Source: Sphaeroforma sirkka
Taxonomy: Eukaryota > Opisthokonta > Ichthyosporea > Ichthyophonida
Reading direction: 5' to 3'
Length of the DNA stretch: 64,000 nucleotides
Assembly (NCBI GenBank): GCA_001586965.3
Contig: LUCW03002279.1
Span: 1 to 64,000, forward strand
Shown: piece by piece, positions 18,859 through 32,670 of the stretch
Layout of the letters: every line of letters starts with the position of its first letter
Numbering within the stretch: position 1 is the first letter of the stretch
Notes under the pieces: generated by a model
The model's input: the letters and a program-made list of their open reading frames with translations, nothing else
Told to the model about the DNA's origin: nothing
The model's database searches: none
Made by a program: the position numbers and the translations under genes

Positions 18859-21800
18859 CTATAAATCCCCAAAGAAATCATCCTTGTTAATCTCGAATAC
18901 ACCAGCCTTCCCTGATTCATTGTCGTCATCCATATCGGCATCTGCGCAAATGTTTGTATCATCGCATACGTTGTTAGCGTCGCCGCCGTGTGCGCATCAC
19001 ACCCAAGTATGCGCTAATGTGCAATACAGACATGTACTATGTTACCATTGCGCAATGGTACAACAAAGCGACCAGCAATACAGACTTGTATTATGTTACC
19101 CTTGCGCAATGGTAAAACATAGCGACCAGCAATACAGACTTGTATTATGTTACCATTGCGCAATGGTACAACATAGCGACCAGCAATGCAACACAGACGC
19201 GTCCGGCAAATAGGTACTATATGATAAATACAAGCTGACCTCGTACAGGGATTGCATATTGTGGGCAGTAAGTTGCATACCATGAACACTTCATTCCAAT
19301 ACATGAACAAGAAATATTCGGACTATCACGCATCTGTCCACGCATTGTGAAAATGGTGTAAATTTGTAATAGTAGCAAGCCGCACACGCAATAATTTAAA
19401 GCGATGATCAGCTGAGAGTATGCCAGTTATATATCACAGTACTGCGAGTGGGCCAGGTAGGGCAATCCGTGATATAGTAGCGATACACAACTATATATGT
19501 AAACGTGTTCACGTTGGGGGTAGTCACAACTACAGCCGCCTTAGAATGACATGCATATATGTAAACGTGTTCACGTAGGGGGTAATCACAACTACAGCCA
19601 CCTTAGAATGACATGCATATATGTAAACGTGTTCACGTTGGGGGTAATCACAACTACAGCCGCCTTAGAATGACATGCATATATGTGAACGTGTTCACGC
19701 TGGGGGTAATTAAACTACAGCCGCTTTAGAATGACATGCATATGTGCAAACGTGTTCACGTTGGGGGAAATCACAACTACAGCCGCCTTAGAATGACGTG
19801 CATATATGTAAAAATATTCACGTTGGGGCTAATGAAATGCCAAATTACACGCGTATAAATCAGAGATATTGTGTATCACACATATCAACAAGCACATAGG
19901 AGGTGCAGAAACGAGTGACAGCCTGTCTAGTTGACGGAATGGAGGCACATGTGTACACGTGCACTGGAGACAGGCGTGCGACTTTGTATACACTGGCAAA
20001 GCAAAGCATTGGTGACTTGCGAAGCAATTCGGACACCATACCGCTATCGTCAGAATCTCCTTCAGCTTCACCGCCATCGTCATTGACGAGGTCACTGACA
20101 TTCCAGAACTGGATGTTGGATGAAGTTATGACGGTTTGGGTGTGAACTTGGTAAGATTGTGCACTCACAGAGAAGAATACGAAGTAACACGTGTGCGTAT
20201 ACACACCCGAGTGCGGCCCAGATACCAAGCCGAGTGTACCGAAATCAAAACTCAGTAGGTTCCAATGCACCCCACACAACCCAGCACTATCTAACGGCAA
20301 GTTGCGCATGGGGCAAACATACACTTCGCACTCATGCGAACTGTTCAAAAGACTGGATCTATATATTAGTATATGTGCATACAACATGCAGACGTCGCAC
20401 CGATGGGCGTAACAACACGTGCATTGCACGTGCGCAGGAATGAGCTTAACGCATCTCTCGATACCAGAAGGACCTACGCAACTGCTGCGGCACACCAGAA
20501 GTACCCGTAGAAGAGTGGGGCTAGGACTGGAAAACAATACATACCTTATAGTCGCCTGCTTATGAATAGACACGCCCGCACAGTGAGAGACTGTGTATAT
20601 GAGGATTTTCGAATACGCACGATACCTCAGCTATCTATGCGTAGGAGCCTCCAAAGTCGTTGTATCAACGATTGGTACACACGCACGTACCTAACGCGCC
20701 CATCGCACACTAAGCAGATACACACATACATGTTGTCGTCCATCTTGAATTTATACCAAGCATCCAGACGCTTCACAAACAGAAATACAGTCACCGCAAA
20801 ACACACCTGTACGGTTTTGTCGTGGGAGCAGGAACCCACAAGAGCACCACTGCGATCAACTCGTAACCTTTCGACCGGGAAATCAGGGTGTTGCCCGACC
20901 ACCCCTAGCAGTTTATGCGGATGAATAGCCACAGCTCTGTTATGAGGTTAGGTGCAAGATAGTCTGAATGGTTACGGAATAAGCTGGAGAGAATACTTTT
21001 TCCTCTTCCGTATAGCGATCTGCTTGTAGCCCTCTCGGGTGTAGAGCTACAATGTGGTGAGGCAAAGTGGAAGATAGTGCGAATGGGTACTAAATAACTG
21101 GGCAAGTGATATTTTCTTCCGTCTATCGATCGGCTTGTAGTCATCTCGATTAGAACGTCAAGGTGCAGCAGACGTGTGAGTGCGTAGCAACAGCTCCACG
21201 GTCCGGTAATAAACCGTGGTTTATTATGTGTGCAAACTAGAATGCCTGAGATATAAGGCAAACAGACATATAGAATGTAATACAACGGACTATTCGCCGC
21301 ATAGTACGGGCGGTGTGCCGACGCTCCGTTCCACCCGTAGATTCCTGCATGGACAACGAGGTAGTCACTGTCCAATTCTAGTAGATCCTAAGACTTAACG
21401 GTTACAGCATTATATCACAGAACGATACTCAGGAGCATGGACTATGAAATTCAAGTTAAAGCTCGTAAGACCGCACCCGTTTGAGCAATATGTGAAAGCG
21501 AATAGCACCTTTGAACGTAGTTTGCGGATACTCGGCAGTTAATTGCATGATTTCTGCACAATGTTCTGATCGCACGGTCATGCATACAGTTAAAATCAAA
21601 GCAAGCTAGATACTAAGAGCACTGATATTCTAAGCTGTGTTCTTCCTAGCATACCGGATTGTCTGCAGACAACCCCTGGCATGACTCATGACCCATCCTC
21701 GGCCCATCCTCGGCCCATACTCGGGACTGCACAATTCGCTTACCTTATTAATCCATCTGATGACCCGGTTAAGCATATACTCTCGGTTAGAGGCAGGATA

Positions 21801-23991
21801 GTGTCAATTGACAGTGGGTGACCGGGAAACCTATCGCTGCAGTCGCCCCATTGACCCCAGGAGAAGATGCTTATAATGCCCTCTTGTGTGCCACACACCA
21901 CCTTCTTGCCATTCTGATACGTAATATATTATCATGATGTTAGTACAACATAGACGCTCTCTGCAGAAAGTAGAGCCAACAGCCAATGATACGTTTGCTC
22001 AGGATTTCCTCTCGCGTACCACAGCGACTACTGCTCATACTATATATTGAATATGACTGTGGAGTTGCTCATCGTCTCATCTGTGGTCCACACACACACA
22101 CAACCCTAAATCTCTAGCGTATCCTGCGCATAGGCAGCAACGAAATCAGAATATGCACATAAGCGTAGCCAATAGCACGCGCGTGACTGAATGTTAGACA
22201 TCCATGGGATGGTATGCTCGTACCTTCATTACACAGACAGACAGAAGTTCCTCGTCCATGTAATCCGACCTCTGTACAAAGAACGGTTTCCGCGGGTTCT
22301 TGACATTGAATATTGATAACGTGCCGTCTCCGGAGGTAGTGAGCACGGAATTCGTTGGCTGTTAGTCGGTTGTGCAAAAGTGGCTCGATTGTTAGCTTGG
22401 GACAGGCGGGAGGATCATCAGAGTAAATGGCTTCTGACGTGCGTGTGGGTGATGATTTGTCGGCGTAGCTTTGAAATTTAATCTACAAGTATCGGAATGG
22501 AGGCGATTTAATTGGCTATTGACAGCGCGCGCGACGACGAGTTTTATTTGGCTAAGCAACCGTGTGGCCAGGAAAACGGGGGTGAGTGTCTACGCAATGC
22601 CTTAGCTAACAATCCCTATGCGCAAATGTATATTAATTTGTAGCTAGCAATACACAGAGGAAAAGCTTTTCAGATGTTTATAGGCACAGGTGTAAGCTTT
22701 GTTCGGGGTAACTACTAGGTGGGAGTGCAAATGTGAATCACACTTTTATGCTTGTGATGAGTACCAAGAATGTCTTTAGTACCTTTATGCTTGCGGTGTA
22801 GAGGCCTGGAAATTCAGCCATGTGCGCTTGACTGGAGTCTCTGACGCCTTTAGGCTTCACATGCATGCATTTGGAGTATAAGCAGCGCTATGCACATACA
22901 TATATGCAGGCATCAAGCCTACATGCGCGTATACATATGCATGCAAATGCTCGTGAAAGCGCCAACGGCGTACCTGATGGTATGTGATGTCAGATATGAA
23001 ATCCTCGCACTCGTCATATGTTAGAGCCACCCCTGCTTGCCTGACATCCCAAATCTGTGGTTTAAGAAAAGGCAGGATATCAGTATAAATATCAATGTTA
23101 ATTGTCATTGGTAGCAACTGCGTCACACCAGCAAGACCCAAATTGTTAATTTAAGCATCTAAATTAGATACGCTTATACACACACACACGATGTGTACAA
23201 ACAAAATGAATATCTATTCATACCTTAATCACTCCGCTGTCGTCTCCACTAACTAGTAAGTTGTCCTCCACCATACACAACGCATTGATAGCATCTGTAT
23301 GCGCACCCGCAATCTCTCGCATGCTCGTTCCTGTTTCCATATCTAGAAGGCGCATGCTCTTGTCCGCGCTAGCGGTGAAGATATTCTTCCCATCAGAACT
23401 AAACTGCATCGCGCGCACGCTTTCTTTGTGGAAACTCATCTTGTGGATCTGTGCGTGTACGAGTGGCATATAATTATTCGTGATTGTAAATGTAGTGCAG
23501 CCTAGTATAGCCAGTATCTAAGCGGTGCATGATAGAACACTATAGCCAATGGGTCTGTATTTCTCGAGATGTATAAATTGTACTGATGTTGACGATACTG
23601 TATATAGGGATATATGAGACACCAGCTGTATTGCAGATTGACAGATACGGGCCAAGATCTATATGCGTGCATGCAGTGCGACATATATACGCACACTAAA
23701 CTGCAAGCATATACAAGTCTAGGTTACAAAATATCTGATAAAAATATACAACATTATCATACACATGGAAGTAAGCAGTAATGTCCACAAAATAACATAT
23801 CCAAACATGCAAATAACACTCAAACTCACTTGTTCATTACCCGTCGCTCCGTCTGATAACGGGACGGCATAGCGGTGCAAATAAATGTCCCCAGAGATCA
23901 GTCCAGACGCCACCATGTCATGTGTAGGCGAGAATTGTATCTCAAACACCTGGTCATCAAAATCGAGCTCCAACGGAGCATTTTCCTCGAA
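18859..23991 (-). CDS. WDR55: WD-repeat protein WDR55, N-terminus unsettled
   Basis: A nucleolar beta-propeller protein needed for ribosomal RNA maturation in animals and yeast. Minus-strand exons from the N-terminal side are 23830-23991, 23224-23448, 22974-23054, 22224-22358, 21744-21913, 20807-20936, 20042-20108 and 18859-18941, all GT-AG and phase-consistent, giving about 350 residues. Propeller landmarks: VFEIQFSPTHDMVASG, VRAMQFSSDGKNIFTASADK, LLVSGDDSGVIKVIWD, LTTSGDGTLSIFNVK, KKVVCGTQEGIISIFSWG and GSCSHDKTVQFW. The acidic tail ends FEINKDDFFGDL, typical of the family. The first exon may extend above 23991. A possible start exon (ATG at 24681-24683, reading MTSGGLQKEPGNSKDYC) and a mini-exon near 24234-24250 are unproven. 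AATAAA lies four bases past the stop. Confidence 0.94.
19021..19195. repeat. Three-copy tandem array with a 16-bp palindrome, WDR55 intron
   Basis: Period about 54 bases. Two of the three units contain the perfect palindrome ACCATTGCGCAATGGT; the middle unit has one change in it. It sits close to the acceptor of the last WDR55 exon. Confidence 0.85.
19491..19850. repeat. Six-copy tandem array, about 62-bp unit, WDR55 intron
   Basis: Units contain AAACGTGTTCACGTTGGGGG, ACAACTACAGCCGCCTTAG and ATGACATGCATATATG. The outer copies are the most diverged, as is common in tandem arrays. Confidence 0.92.
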
Positions 23992-24880
23992 CTGCGATTG
24001 GTTGGGAATGGGTTTACCGCAACGGTGAGATACCGGTGGGAAGTACAAGTGTGGGAAGAATGCACGTGTAAACAGTTTTGCATCTATGCCATATACTGGT
24101 GTACTACAGACAATTGCAAACAAACCACAAGAGTGTGATATATACTTATGTACCAAATACACGACTGCATATGTGAAGATAATTGTTTTGCATATAAATA
24201 TCCGATATACCGGTGTATGAGCGTGTAAGCTTACTTTTCAGTTCCTCCGTGTCTGTGAATGAAATATTGAGCTTAAATAGTAATTTTTAATCTGCTTTCC
24301 GGAATGGCGTGGATGGAAAACATTCCGAAGTCGCTAGTGATGATGTAGACTACTTAAAAGATGTCTGCTCAATGATTCCAGGATTTACTACCATGGACAA
24401 TTATAATAGATACATAGCTGCATGCATGTGTGCATCTATATATATATATATATATTTATATTGTGAGTCACTTATCTAGTATACAAACGGTTTTAGAGTG
24501 AGATAGCGTTATATCTCATATCCTCAAATTCGTGTAATAGCTTACAAAATTATGAGGACTGATCGACCCATAACCTAGTATTTTGTAGCCTTAACCAATA
24601 TTGCCTATCGCCGGTCCCCTCTGGTTACCGGCACAATAATCCTTCGAGTTCCCGGGCTCTTTCTGTAGTCCGCCACTCGTCATCTATATATCTTTCACTA
24701 CTTTACAGCCTATATTCTCGTTCTAATGGTATACATTTAACAGCTCATCATACGTGCAAAACCAATATCACCAGACACACAGCACTGGTATGCCACCCTA
24801 AAATAACCCCTTCATACACCTGAGTCATCCTGCATGACTCACTACTGCACGTGGACCACACACACATTACATGATATATG

Positions 24881-24884
<4 letters not shown>

Positions 24885-24937
<53 letters not shown>

Positions 24938-24942
24938 GTACA

Positions 24943-25028
<86 letters not shown>
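24885..25028. repeat. (TA)n tract
   Basis: About 145 bases of TA repeat with one CGTACATC interruption. Confidence 0.95.
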
Positions 25029-25029
<1 letters not shown>

Positions 25030-25695
25030 TTGAAGCGAAACTATTATTGACAATAGTTATTCTTTCATAACGAATATAAGGAATAATTTTTAGGACCTCG
25101 TTTGTGCCGTGATGAGGTAATGTAGTGCAGGCAGGGGAGAAACGACGAATAACCACTATATATTTGGCATACATAGGAATGCGCATGCTTGGGTGTTGGG
25201 GGGTTTCTTAAACCATATAATGGTCTAAAATAAACTGACAAGACAGATAACTTACGCAGTTCTACCCTCCGTATGAATACACTCACCGATACACACACTG
25301 GCGTCTTTGTTTGACATTGACTTCAACACCAGATCTTTCTATTCGTAAATATCAAAGGCTACCGAAATCGATATGGTGTGCTCTTCCAAACGCGACATAT
25401 CCGAGCTGAACAAATACGTGACATACAGAATACTCGCTTTCATTCGAAAACTATTCGATTGATATGTAATTTAGAAGACTGTCGTTTTGTTCGTAGCAAC
25501 TGTGCGTATATAAACACCGTTGAGTTTTGACATGGCCATACTATAGCCCTGCACTGGCTTCCAACACTGAAAAGTCAAAAATTATACACGTAGATGACAC
25601 AGTGTGATTGAAAGACTGTCGTGTCATGCATTACAACTGTACTGCAGAAATCCAAACACATATGTACACACACGTAACACACACACATACCCCAG

Positions 25696-25934
25696 CCATT
25701 CCGGTACCGGTTAATGATTTGGAGTGGTTTCAGGATCGAGGTGCAATTTTATTTGCGATTAGCACCGTGGATACTGAGAAGGGCAGCGTCCAGTTCGATA
25801 CAATTGTCCCAGGATTTATTGTATTTATCGTGTTGATGGGAGTGGTTTTGAATAGGAGACTATCTATAAACCTCGTCAGACTATGCTATTTATTCAGAGG
25901 AAAATATTACTGCGTATTTACTATTTATTTATAA
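25696..25934 (+). CDS. Unidentified exon with one membrane segment
   Basis: After a CCCCAG acceptor-like site the plus strand reads open to a TAA at 25932-25934. The first part is acidic and soluble (VNDLEWFQDRGAILFAISTV, then DTEKGSVQFDT). A strong hydrophobic stretch (IVPGFIVFIVLMGVVL) follows, then basic residues NRR. The composition argues for real protein rather than a chance frame, and the order suggests the C-terminal end of a tail-anchored or single-pass protein. I could not name the family or find upstream exons. It ends about 300 bases before the bL28m start on the same strand. The true exon may stop earlier at a donor inside the hydrophobic stretch. Confidence 0.4.
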
Positions 25935-26235
25935 TTCTAATTGTATAGAAAACTGAAAAGTGATTACCACAGATAAGAGTCATGTGGTAAAGTAGTATCT
26001 AAAAATAGACGGTAGTACAGCTCTGTCCTTCATTGTTGTATTTTAAAAACACAAATAGTTAACAAAATAGTTTATTAAAAAAATAAACTCTCTCACAGAA
26101 TCACAGTAGCAGCAAACACACTTCCAAAGTTCCCCAGCAGTTTACAAAATACATATATATCAACCGTACGCGAATTCTTTTTTATTCAGTGGAAAAGTAA
26201 ACAATCACCTAGTTACATCATATAAAGCTAATACG

Positions 26236-26627
26236 ATGTTTTTTGGACTCAGGCCGTTAGTCACGCGCATGCAGCCCAAATATGCACAAAAGGGATTATT
26301 TGGAGGCAAGGGGGTCAACTTGGGTCATACTGTGACCTTCTCGAATAAAAAGTAAGCCTTGCATATTGAAATGTTATGTACACTTACTGTAGAAGTGATC
26401 GATTTCAATGGGCACGTGTTGTCGAATTTTTGTGTAGGGGTAGTCAGATGCGTCTACTCCTCTTCCTAATATTAGATATAAAGTACCAGTCACCGATGAA
26501 CACGCTCGCGCATATGGACATGGTGGCAAGGGGACTAAAGGTTTGTGGAGTATATTGTGCACACACAAGAACAACGCACATGCGCCTCCTGATAAATGTC
26601 TCAAGCAAATATACGGATGGAGATAGT

Positions 26628-26674
<47 letters not shown>

Positions 26675-26731
26675 ATCTATATGTATGTATGATGTATGTA
26701 TGTATGTATGTATGTATGTATATATGTATAT

Positions 26732-26803
<72 letters not shown>

Positions 26804-26825
26804 GAATGTATAGGTATATATATAT

Positions 26826-26868
<43 letters not shown>

Positions 26869-26912
26869 CTGTACGTATATATATATGTTTTGTATATAGA
26901 TATATATATATG

Positions 26913-26944
<32 letters not shown>

Positions 26945-29202
26945 AATGTATATATATATATATATATATGTATTATGCACAAGTATTCTGTTCGTTTATT
27001 TCCCGATTCAATTTGCGCACAAATCAATGGGCTAAAATATAGGACGCATATCGACTCACAGCATCTGTTCGTGCAGGGGATCATGGTAGAGGGCACCCGC
27101 CTTCAGCTCCCTTCCCCTTCCCCTTTACAAGGGGAGGGACTCAAGGATGGTTCTTATCTTATCTAGAATATGCACATATGCTATATTATATCTCGACTAC
27201 ACATCGATGGACGTTTTTTCTATCGATTTATGCCTGAATGTACAATTTTGTGCATGTGTATTCTATCATTTTTACGCCTATGAAGTCCGCATAGATTTCC
27301 TTTGTCGTCCGTACGAAGCATTTAGCAATCATATCGATGTAAATTGAACATTGACTATATAATCAGCTAGATGTCATTTCGATTTTGTGTTAAATCAATA
27401 TAAGCAATCCTCGCGCAATCCTCCTGTATGCATGGTTGTATATTCGTACGTAAATCAGACTTCTATCTTATGTCGTTCGCCTTAGATTCTGTGTCTGCAA
27501 GTATACAATTCAAACACATGCACCTGACTCTTAAGTTTTTGTCATCACATGGTTCCAGTCTTTAATCATTGCAGATCAACTTGTGCACATTACCCGAAAA
27601 TGCTTGATGAGTTTGAAGGACAGTTCTTTTCAATTTTCAATGAAATTGTATAATTTTTTGCTAGTGCTCTCTCGGTTAGATCATATCGAAAATTAGGCGT
27701 GCTCACAACCCAATATCCTACACGCCTACATTGGTCACGATCAAAGATTTATGTGCTCTAAATGCATTGCCATTTCAGTACCTCTGTCACAATGTCCTAA
27801 TACTCGCGAGGGAATACACACCATTGGCTTGTTTCTTTTCTCACATTAGTATAGCACTGCATTTTATAGTGATAGCTAATTTAACAATTTTCTTGTTCGT
27901 ATTATTCAGGAATAAACGTGCTTGGTATCCAAATGTGCAGAAGAAACACTTTTTTAGTGCGATCCTGAACAAGAAGATCACGCTCAAGGTCACAACATAT
28001 GTTCTACGATGGATGGATAAGGTATATAATATATCTTTCCAATGTTTAGCTGAGCCTTAACTCAATTTTGATACAGCATATGATAGACATTATAGAAAAT
28101 GAGTCATTGGCGTGTGATGCTTTGTAGCACTGTCTCGTTTGTCGCAGCTGCTACATTTTTTAGTGCTCAATATCTAGGGGTCTGTATTTCAACTGTTTAA
28201 ATTGTATGCCTGATGACTTACTTTCGCTCTCCAGCATAGGTCGATGCTATATATACGTGTATGCGGAGAAGCTTAGTGAACCCGCAAACGTGATAGAAAG
28301 GATTGAGTAACACTTTGTTTAACACCTCACTTATGTGGTACTTCGAATGACTACCGATTGCCTACTCACAGCACGATAAGTATCTATATATGTATTGTCA
28401 AGCAACAGTCCTGAAGCACAAACTGTGAATATTCGAGTCACTGTCCTATTCGAAGTCACACCCCTTTAGACATCTGCAAAATGATCATTCAATTTTGATT
28501 TAAGTGGTATAACAATATACTTATGTTTAATTTGGATCGCTGACAATATTTGCATGAATCAAAACACATACAATTATATCTGCCATCACATTTATATACC
28601 TTCATGCGCATCATCGACTTTAAAAGATACCTTTATTGTGTATGAGAGAGGCATTAGAGGCGACTTCAAATAATCATGTGATGAGAGTACCTGCAGTGTG
28701 ACGTCTATCGCATTTTCGACATTTGCGATGTATATGTCCTCATAAGCTTATTTCACGGACTTGATTACAATTTTATATTGAAATATTGTTCTTTTACTTG
28801 GGAGGATTCAAATACGGGTTATAATATGTGCGTTTTTTTTCACGGAAGGGGTTATGCAAATTGTTATGCAATATTTCGATATGTTTACTTTGAATTTATA
28901 CATGAAAGGAAACGCATGAAAGAGATAGGCCATTGTGATGTGCTCAGTTTTACCTGCTTGTTTATTAGGTTGGCGGTTTCGACAATTACATTCTGAAGAC
29001 TCCGAAAGCTAAGTTGCAATCTGAGATGGGTAGTAAGCTACAAGATGAAATGATGGAGAAACTTCGAGGGCCAGCAGATGCCCTTGTCGAAGCGGAAATG
29101 AAGCGTATTCAGATTGACATGGACAAATTGAAATTGAATATAGCTGACATGAGCGAGTCTCAAATCTCGAAGGCGGTTAGAAACTTGAAGGAACCGAAAT
29201 AA
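26236..29202 (+). CDS. MRPL28: Mitochondrial large-subunit ribosomal protein bL28m
   Basis: bL28 protein of the mitochondrial ribosome. Three exons, 26236-26351, 27910-28021 and 28969-29202 (TAA), have GT-AG borders and consistent phase and give 153 residues. The ATG at 26236 is followed by a basic stretch ([12 protein letters not shown]) suited to mitochondrial import. The bL28 core follows: [18 protein letters not shown], then [28 protein letters not shown] and [12 protein letters not shown]. The remaining roughly 65 residues form a charged helix not found in bacterial bL28, an extension mitochondrial versions often have. Intron 1 carries a (TA)n/(TG)n tract. AATAAA overlaps the stop codon. 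It is transcribed away from WDR55. Confidence 0.96.
26625..26968. repeat. (TA)n, (TG)n and (ATGT)n tract in bL28m intron 1
   Basis: TA runs with GTGTGTGTGT and ATGTATGTATGT patches, wholly inside the intron 26352-27909. Confidence 0.96.
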
Positions 29203-29426
29203 ATCAACATATCTAGGGGTATTTTGATTTCTGAAAGATCTGATGTTGTTACCAGAATGGCTTCTTTGTTGACACATTTACATTTTGAAGTCCTGCCAAC
29301 ACGTGTAGCGGCTAATCGAACGGTTATGCTTTGAACGGACAGTCGTACTATAGTATACAGTCGGGTACACACAGTACATACTATAACTGTCATGTAAAAC
29401 GCACACGAAGGGGTAAACCCCTACAG

Positions 29427-29649
29427 AAGGAAAGAACTCGCTGGAGAAGATGATAAAAATGTTGATCCTAATGCAAGCTCGTGTGCGCGAGAATCGGGCG
29501 AATGAGATAGCCAATTGTAAGTACAATATCCTGCAGTAGTGGCGGCGCTCGTTGGCCGATCTAATTCTAATCTAACACATCTCAAATATTGGCTTCTTTA
29601 ATGTTCACAAACAGCAGATTCCTTGTTGACAGAGCATATCACAACTTAA
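29427..29649 (+). CDS. Possible last two exons of an unknown small gene
   Basis: A stretch at 29427-29516 has a good acceptor (CCCCTACAG) and a consensus donor (GTAAGT). It reads KNSLEKMIKMLILMQARVRE followed by NRANEIAN. Joining it to 29615 (acceptor AAACAG) keeps phase and reads SDSLLTEHITT before a TAA at 29647-29649. The result is a charged helix with no family I recognise. No upstream exon was secured. An in-frame ATG opens at 29257 in a separate short frame (MASLLTHLHFEVLP) that may or may not belong. The splice signals are good; the gene itself is uncertain. Confidence 0.35.
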
Positions 29650-30324
29650 ATGTTTGTTGAGGTTGATGAATTTCAACAACTTTTCTGGGTTCACTGGAAT
29701 GACCAATGAACGATAGCATTATGAGAAGTTTATTATGATTGACATAGGAAAGATTTTGGCGGTCAAATCTGTGTGAGTGTATAGACAATAGTCTCCTAGA
29801 AACCTTGATTGAACCTGTACTTTTAGTGGTTATATCTGTATTTTGCAACAGAATTTGACATATCATCACAAGATTCCATGATTACTTTACGACAGATTAA
29901 TAAAATACAACTATATACAAACACTGCCGAGCTTGGTTCAACCCGCCCACTGCGGGTATTTATGTTCACAAGTAGGATACTTTTACATTCGCTAATCCCA
30001 ACTCTGTCGCTCACCTCCACTATACCCAACCTTGTTGCTCACGACAACGCAAGGCACTAGTGATCAAGGGGCTATCTGTATTTTCCTGAAAAATTTCAAT
30101 TTGGGGTATACCCGCATGTGCACCTTGAAATTGTCGGTAGAAGTTGTCGTTACTCCTAGGACTTGATGAAAGAAGGAACTATCGCTACTGTGTTTGACTT
30201 ATATATTGACGGCAGAGACTACCGTGTAATCTTTGTCACAACTAGTTCTGTTTAGTCAGCCTCGTGGCAGTTCGGTACTACTGAAAGTTCGGTAGCTTTG
30301 GCTCTGAAGTCTCTTACACGCCCC

Positions 30325-30483
<159 letters not shown>

Positions 30484-31548
30484 AATGCATGTATATGTAT
30501 ATGAGATATACTTACAATATACATATGTGTAAGCTGCATACACATACATAAAATATGTATATATTATGTCGCATGTGTCATCACACATACGGTAAATAAG
30601 AGTCATATTGTCGTAATCAGACTACATCCAGAAAGGACGGTGGTGAGCAACACTGATTTTACAGTTTCTCACACAACAGCTCCGTCACTGTCGCTTCTAT
30701 ACGCTAGCCAACGAGTACTTCAAATTGAAGCTACACGTTGAGGATAAGTAGTATAAATATTATTACCTTTCAATCTATGAACACGTGTTCTATTCTCATC
30801 TTCATGGCCTTATCAGTATCACGGGTATCTCAGAGGCCTACTTTGCTTCTAACGTGCGGTATATGCGCTAAGACTAGCGAAAATGGTGTGCAAAATACGT
30901 GTGTCGTGTTTATACATGTTTGGTTCGTTTATTTGTGTGAGCAGTGAGACTCCACGTATCATACACAGTATACAGTGCCAAAAAAACTAGCGATCATTTG
31001 CCGCCAAAATTAGTGGGGCCGTCTAATAGTTAGTGGGTTTACTCTACTACTATATAATCAATCCGTATCCTGGTCCATTTTCTGGGCCGAGGTGTATTTG
31101 GAGCGGTCCCATAAATATCGACCCTACCTTTGCGAATGAACCGGATGCGGTTTGGACAGCCGTATAGAGACATTCTAAGATATTGATATATTTTGCAGTT
31201 ACGTTTCTTTTTAAAAAAACAATAAAAGAATACTGCAACATTTATTTTGTTTTAAAAAAAGAAAGAAAAATCACAAAGTCACACACGAAATGTTGATTTA
31301 GAAGGCGTACTCTTTTTGTTTTAAAAAAGTAGTTTGTCAAGGGCGGTTTTATATTTATTTTTTGAAAATAAATCAAAGGTAAATATGTGACTGCGTGAGT
31401 GTGTGTGTCTGTGCCTTTGTGACTCTGACAGTCTGTGTCCTTGACTCCATTCCCTTTGCCCTTGTTGCTATGTATAATTACCTTTGTTAGTTTTTTTGTT
31501 TGTTTTTTGTTTTTAGCACTGATCCTCTGTATGTAGTTGCAGGCACAG

Positions 31549-31800
31549 CCTAAGCTCCATACGTTATGGGTGTACGGAATAGAAGATAAACGTAAACGCA
31601 TATTTGTTCAATTTTAAAACTTTATAACAATTAAAAAGCGATCTGAAGGGCCTAACTAGGTTTCCTTCATAGGACTGGATCGTCTTGAACTTTTAAACCT
31701 AAAAAGTGCACCTAAGAACCTACAGTGGGCCGTATATGGAATAAAAGTTGAACGTAAATGCATATTTATTCGATATATAAAGGTTTTAACGGGAAACAGT
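31549..31800 (+). repeat. Unnamed dispersed repeat, copy 1
   Basis: Begins CCTAAGCTCCATACGTTATG and ends AAAGGTTTTAACGG. The middle has AACGTAAACGCATATTTGTT and CATAGGACTGGATC. Copy 2 at 32401-32670 matches along its whole length with moderate divergence. Each copy has an internal near-repeat of the GAACGTAAACGCATATTTAT word. No coding content is seen. The type is unknown: the pair could be solo ends of a longer element or two copies of a short one. Confidence 0.75.
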
Positions 31801-32400
31801 TATGCACACTACAATGGACTTATTTTTTAATCAAACAATTTATTGATAAATTGTTTTTAAAAAAATACAAAAAGTTTTGTTTTTAGATTTTTTTTAGCAC
31901 GTACATAGGGTCAGACGGCCAGTATTCTATGAACAGTGTGAAATAGAAAAATTGTAAATAACGGGCACATTTACATGTGGTATATAAATACTAAAATAAC
32001 AGCTATTTATGTACATGTGTGGCATGTGCAAGATTTTGTCAAAACGACTATTGTCGAGTTTTTTTTGTTTTAAACACATATTGTAGATAAAAACTGGGCC
32101 CCCTTCCCCTTGTGTGTAATAAATAAAACTTTATCGTAGAGAAGGCTGATTTTATGAAATTGTATGTTCGATTCTGTAAAATGAACGGCAAATGTTAAAA
32201 TATTAAAAACACAGTGACTCATTCGCCTCTCGATAAAAAATAACAAAACAGAAACAACTTCTTTGTTTTTTAAAACAAATTCAAAATCGAAACCAAAAAA
32301 AGTACAGTAGGCTATGAGGACTGAAGTATGAACAGTTGAACACCCGATACTTTTTGTTCTAAATATGCATAGCCTTCGGAATTCAACAGCAGGCTTATTA

Positions 32401-32670
32401 CTAAGCTCATTACGTTATGGGAGTACAGGATAGAAGCTGAACGTAAACGCATATTTATTCCAATTTCAAAACGTTTTATCGGTTATATGGTGATCCGAAG
32501 TGCCTACCTGTTCCTTTTATAGGACTGGATCTTATTGTAAAATCTGTACACATTTCAATATTTAGACCCGAAATGTGAACCTATAAGCGTAAAAAGGACC
32601 ATATATAGAATATAAGTTGAACGTAAACGTGTACTTATTCGATATATAATAGTTTTAACGGAAAACGGTT
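32401..32670 (+). repeat. Unnamed dispersed repeat, copy 2
   Basis: Begins CTAAGCTCATTACGTTATGG and shares GAACGTAAACGCATATTTAT, TATAGGACTGGATC and AGTTTTAACGG with copy 1. It lies in the same orientation, about 600 bases downstream, with A/T-rich filler between. Confidence 0.75.

Larger units (their letters stand above)
23992..26235. other. Spacer between divergent WDR55 and bL28m
   Basis: Contains the possible WDR55 start exon (24681-24683), a (TA)n run at 24885-25028 and an unidentified membrane-protein exon at 25696-25934 (listed). The promoters of both divergent genes must lie here, but no motif could be named. Confidence 0.55.

Noticed and set aside
31242-31601. Minus-strand 119-codon frame
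   Set aside because: Low-complexity lysine-rich translation of A/T-rich tracts overlapping the dispersed repeat; no family match.
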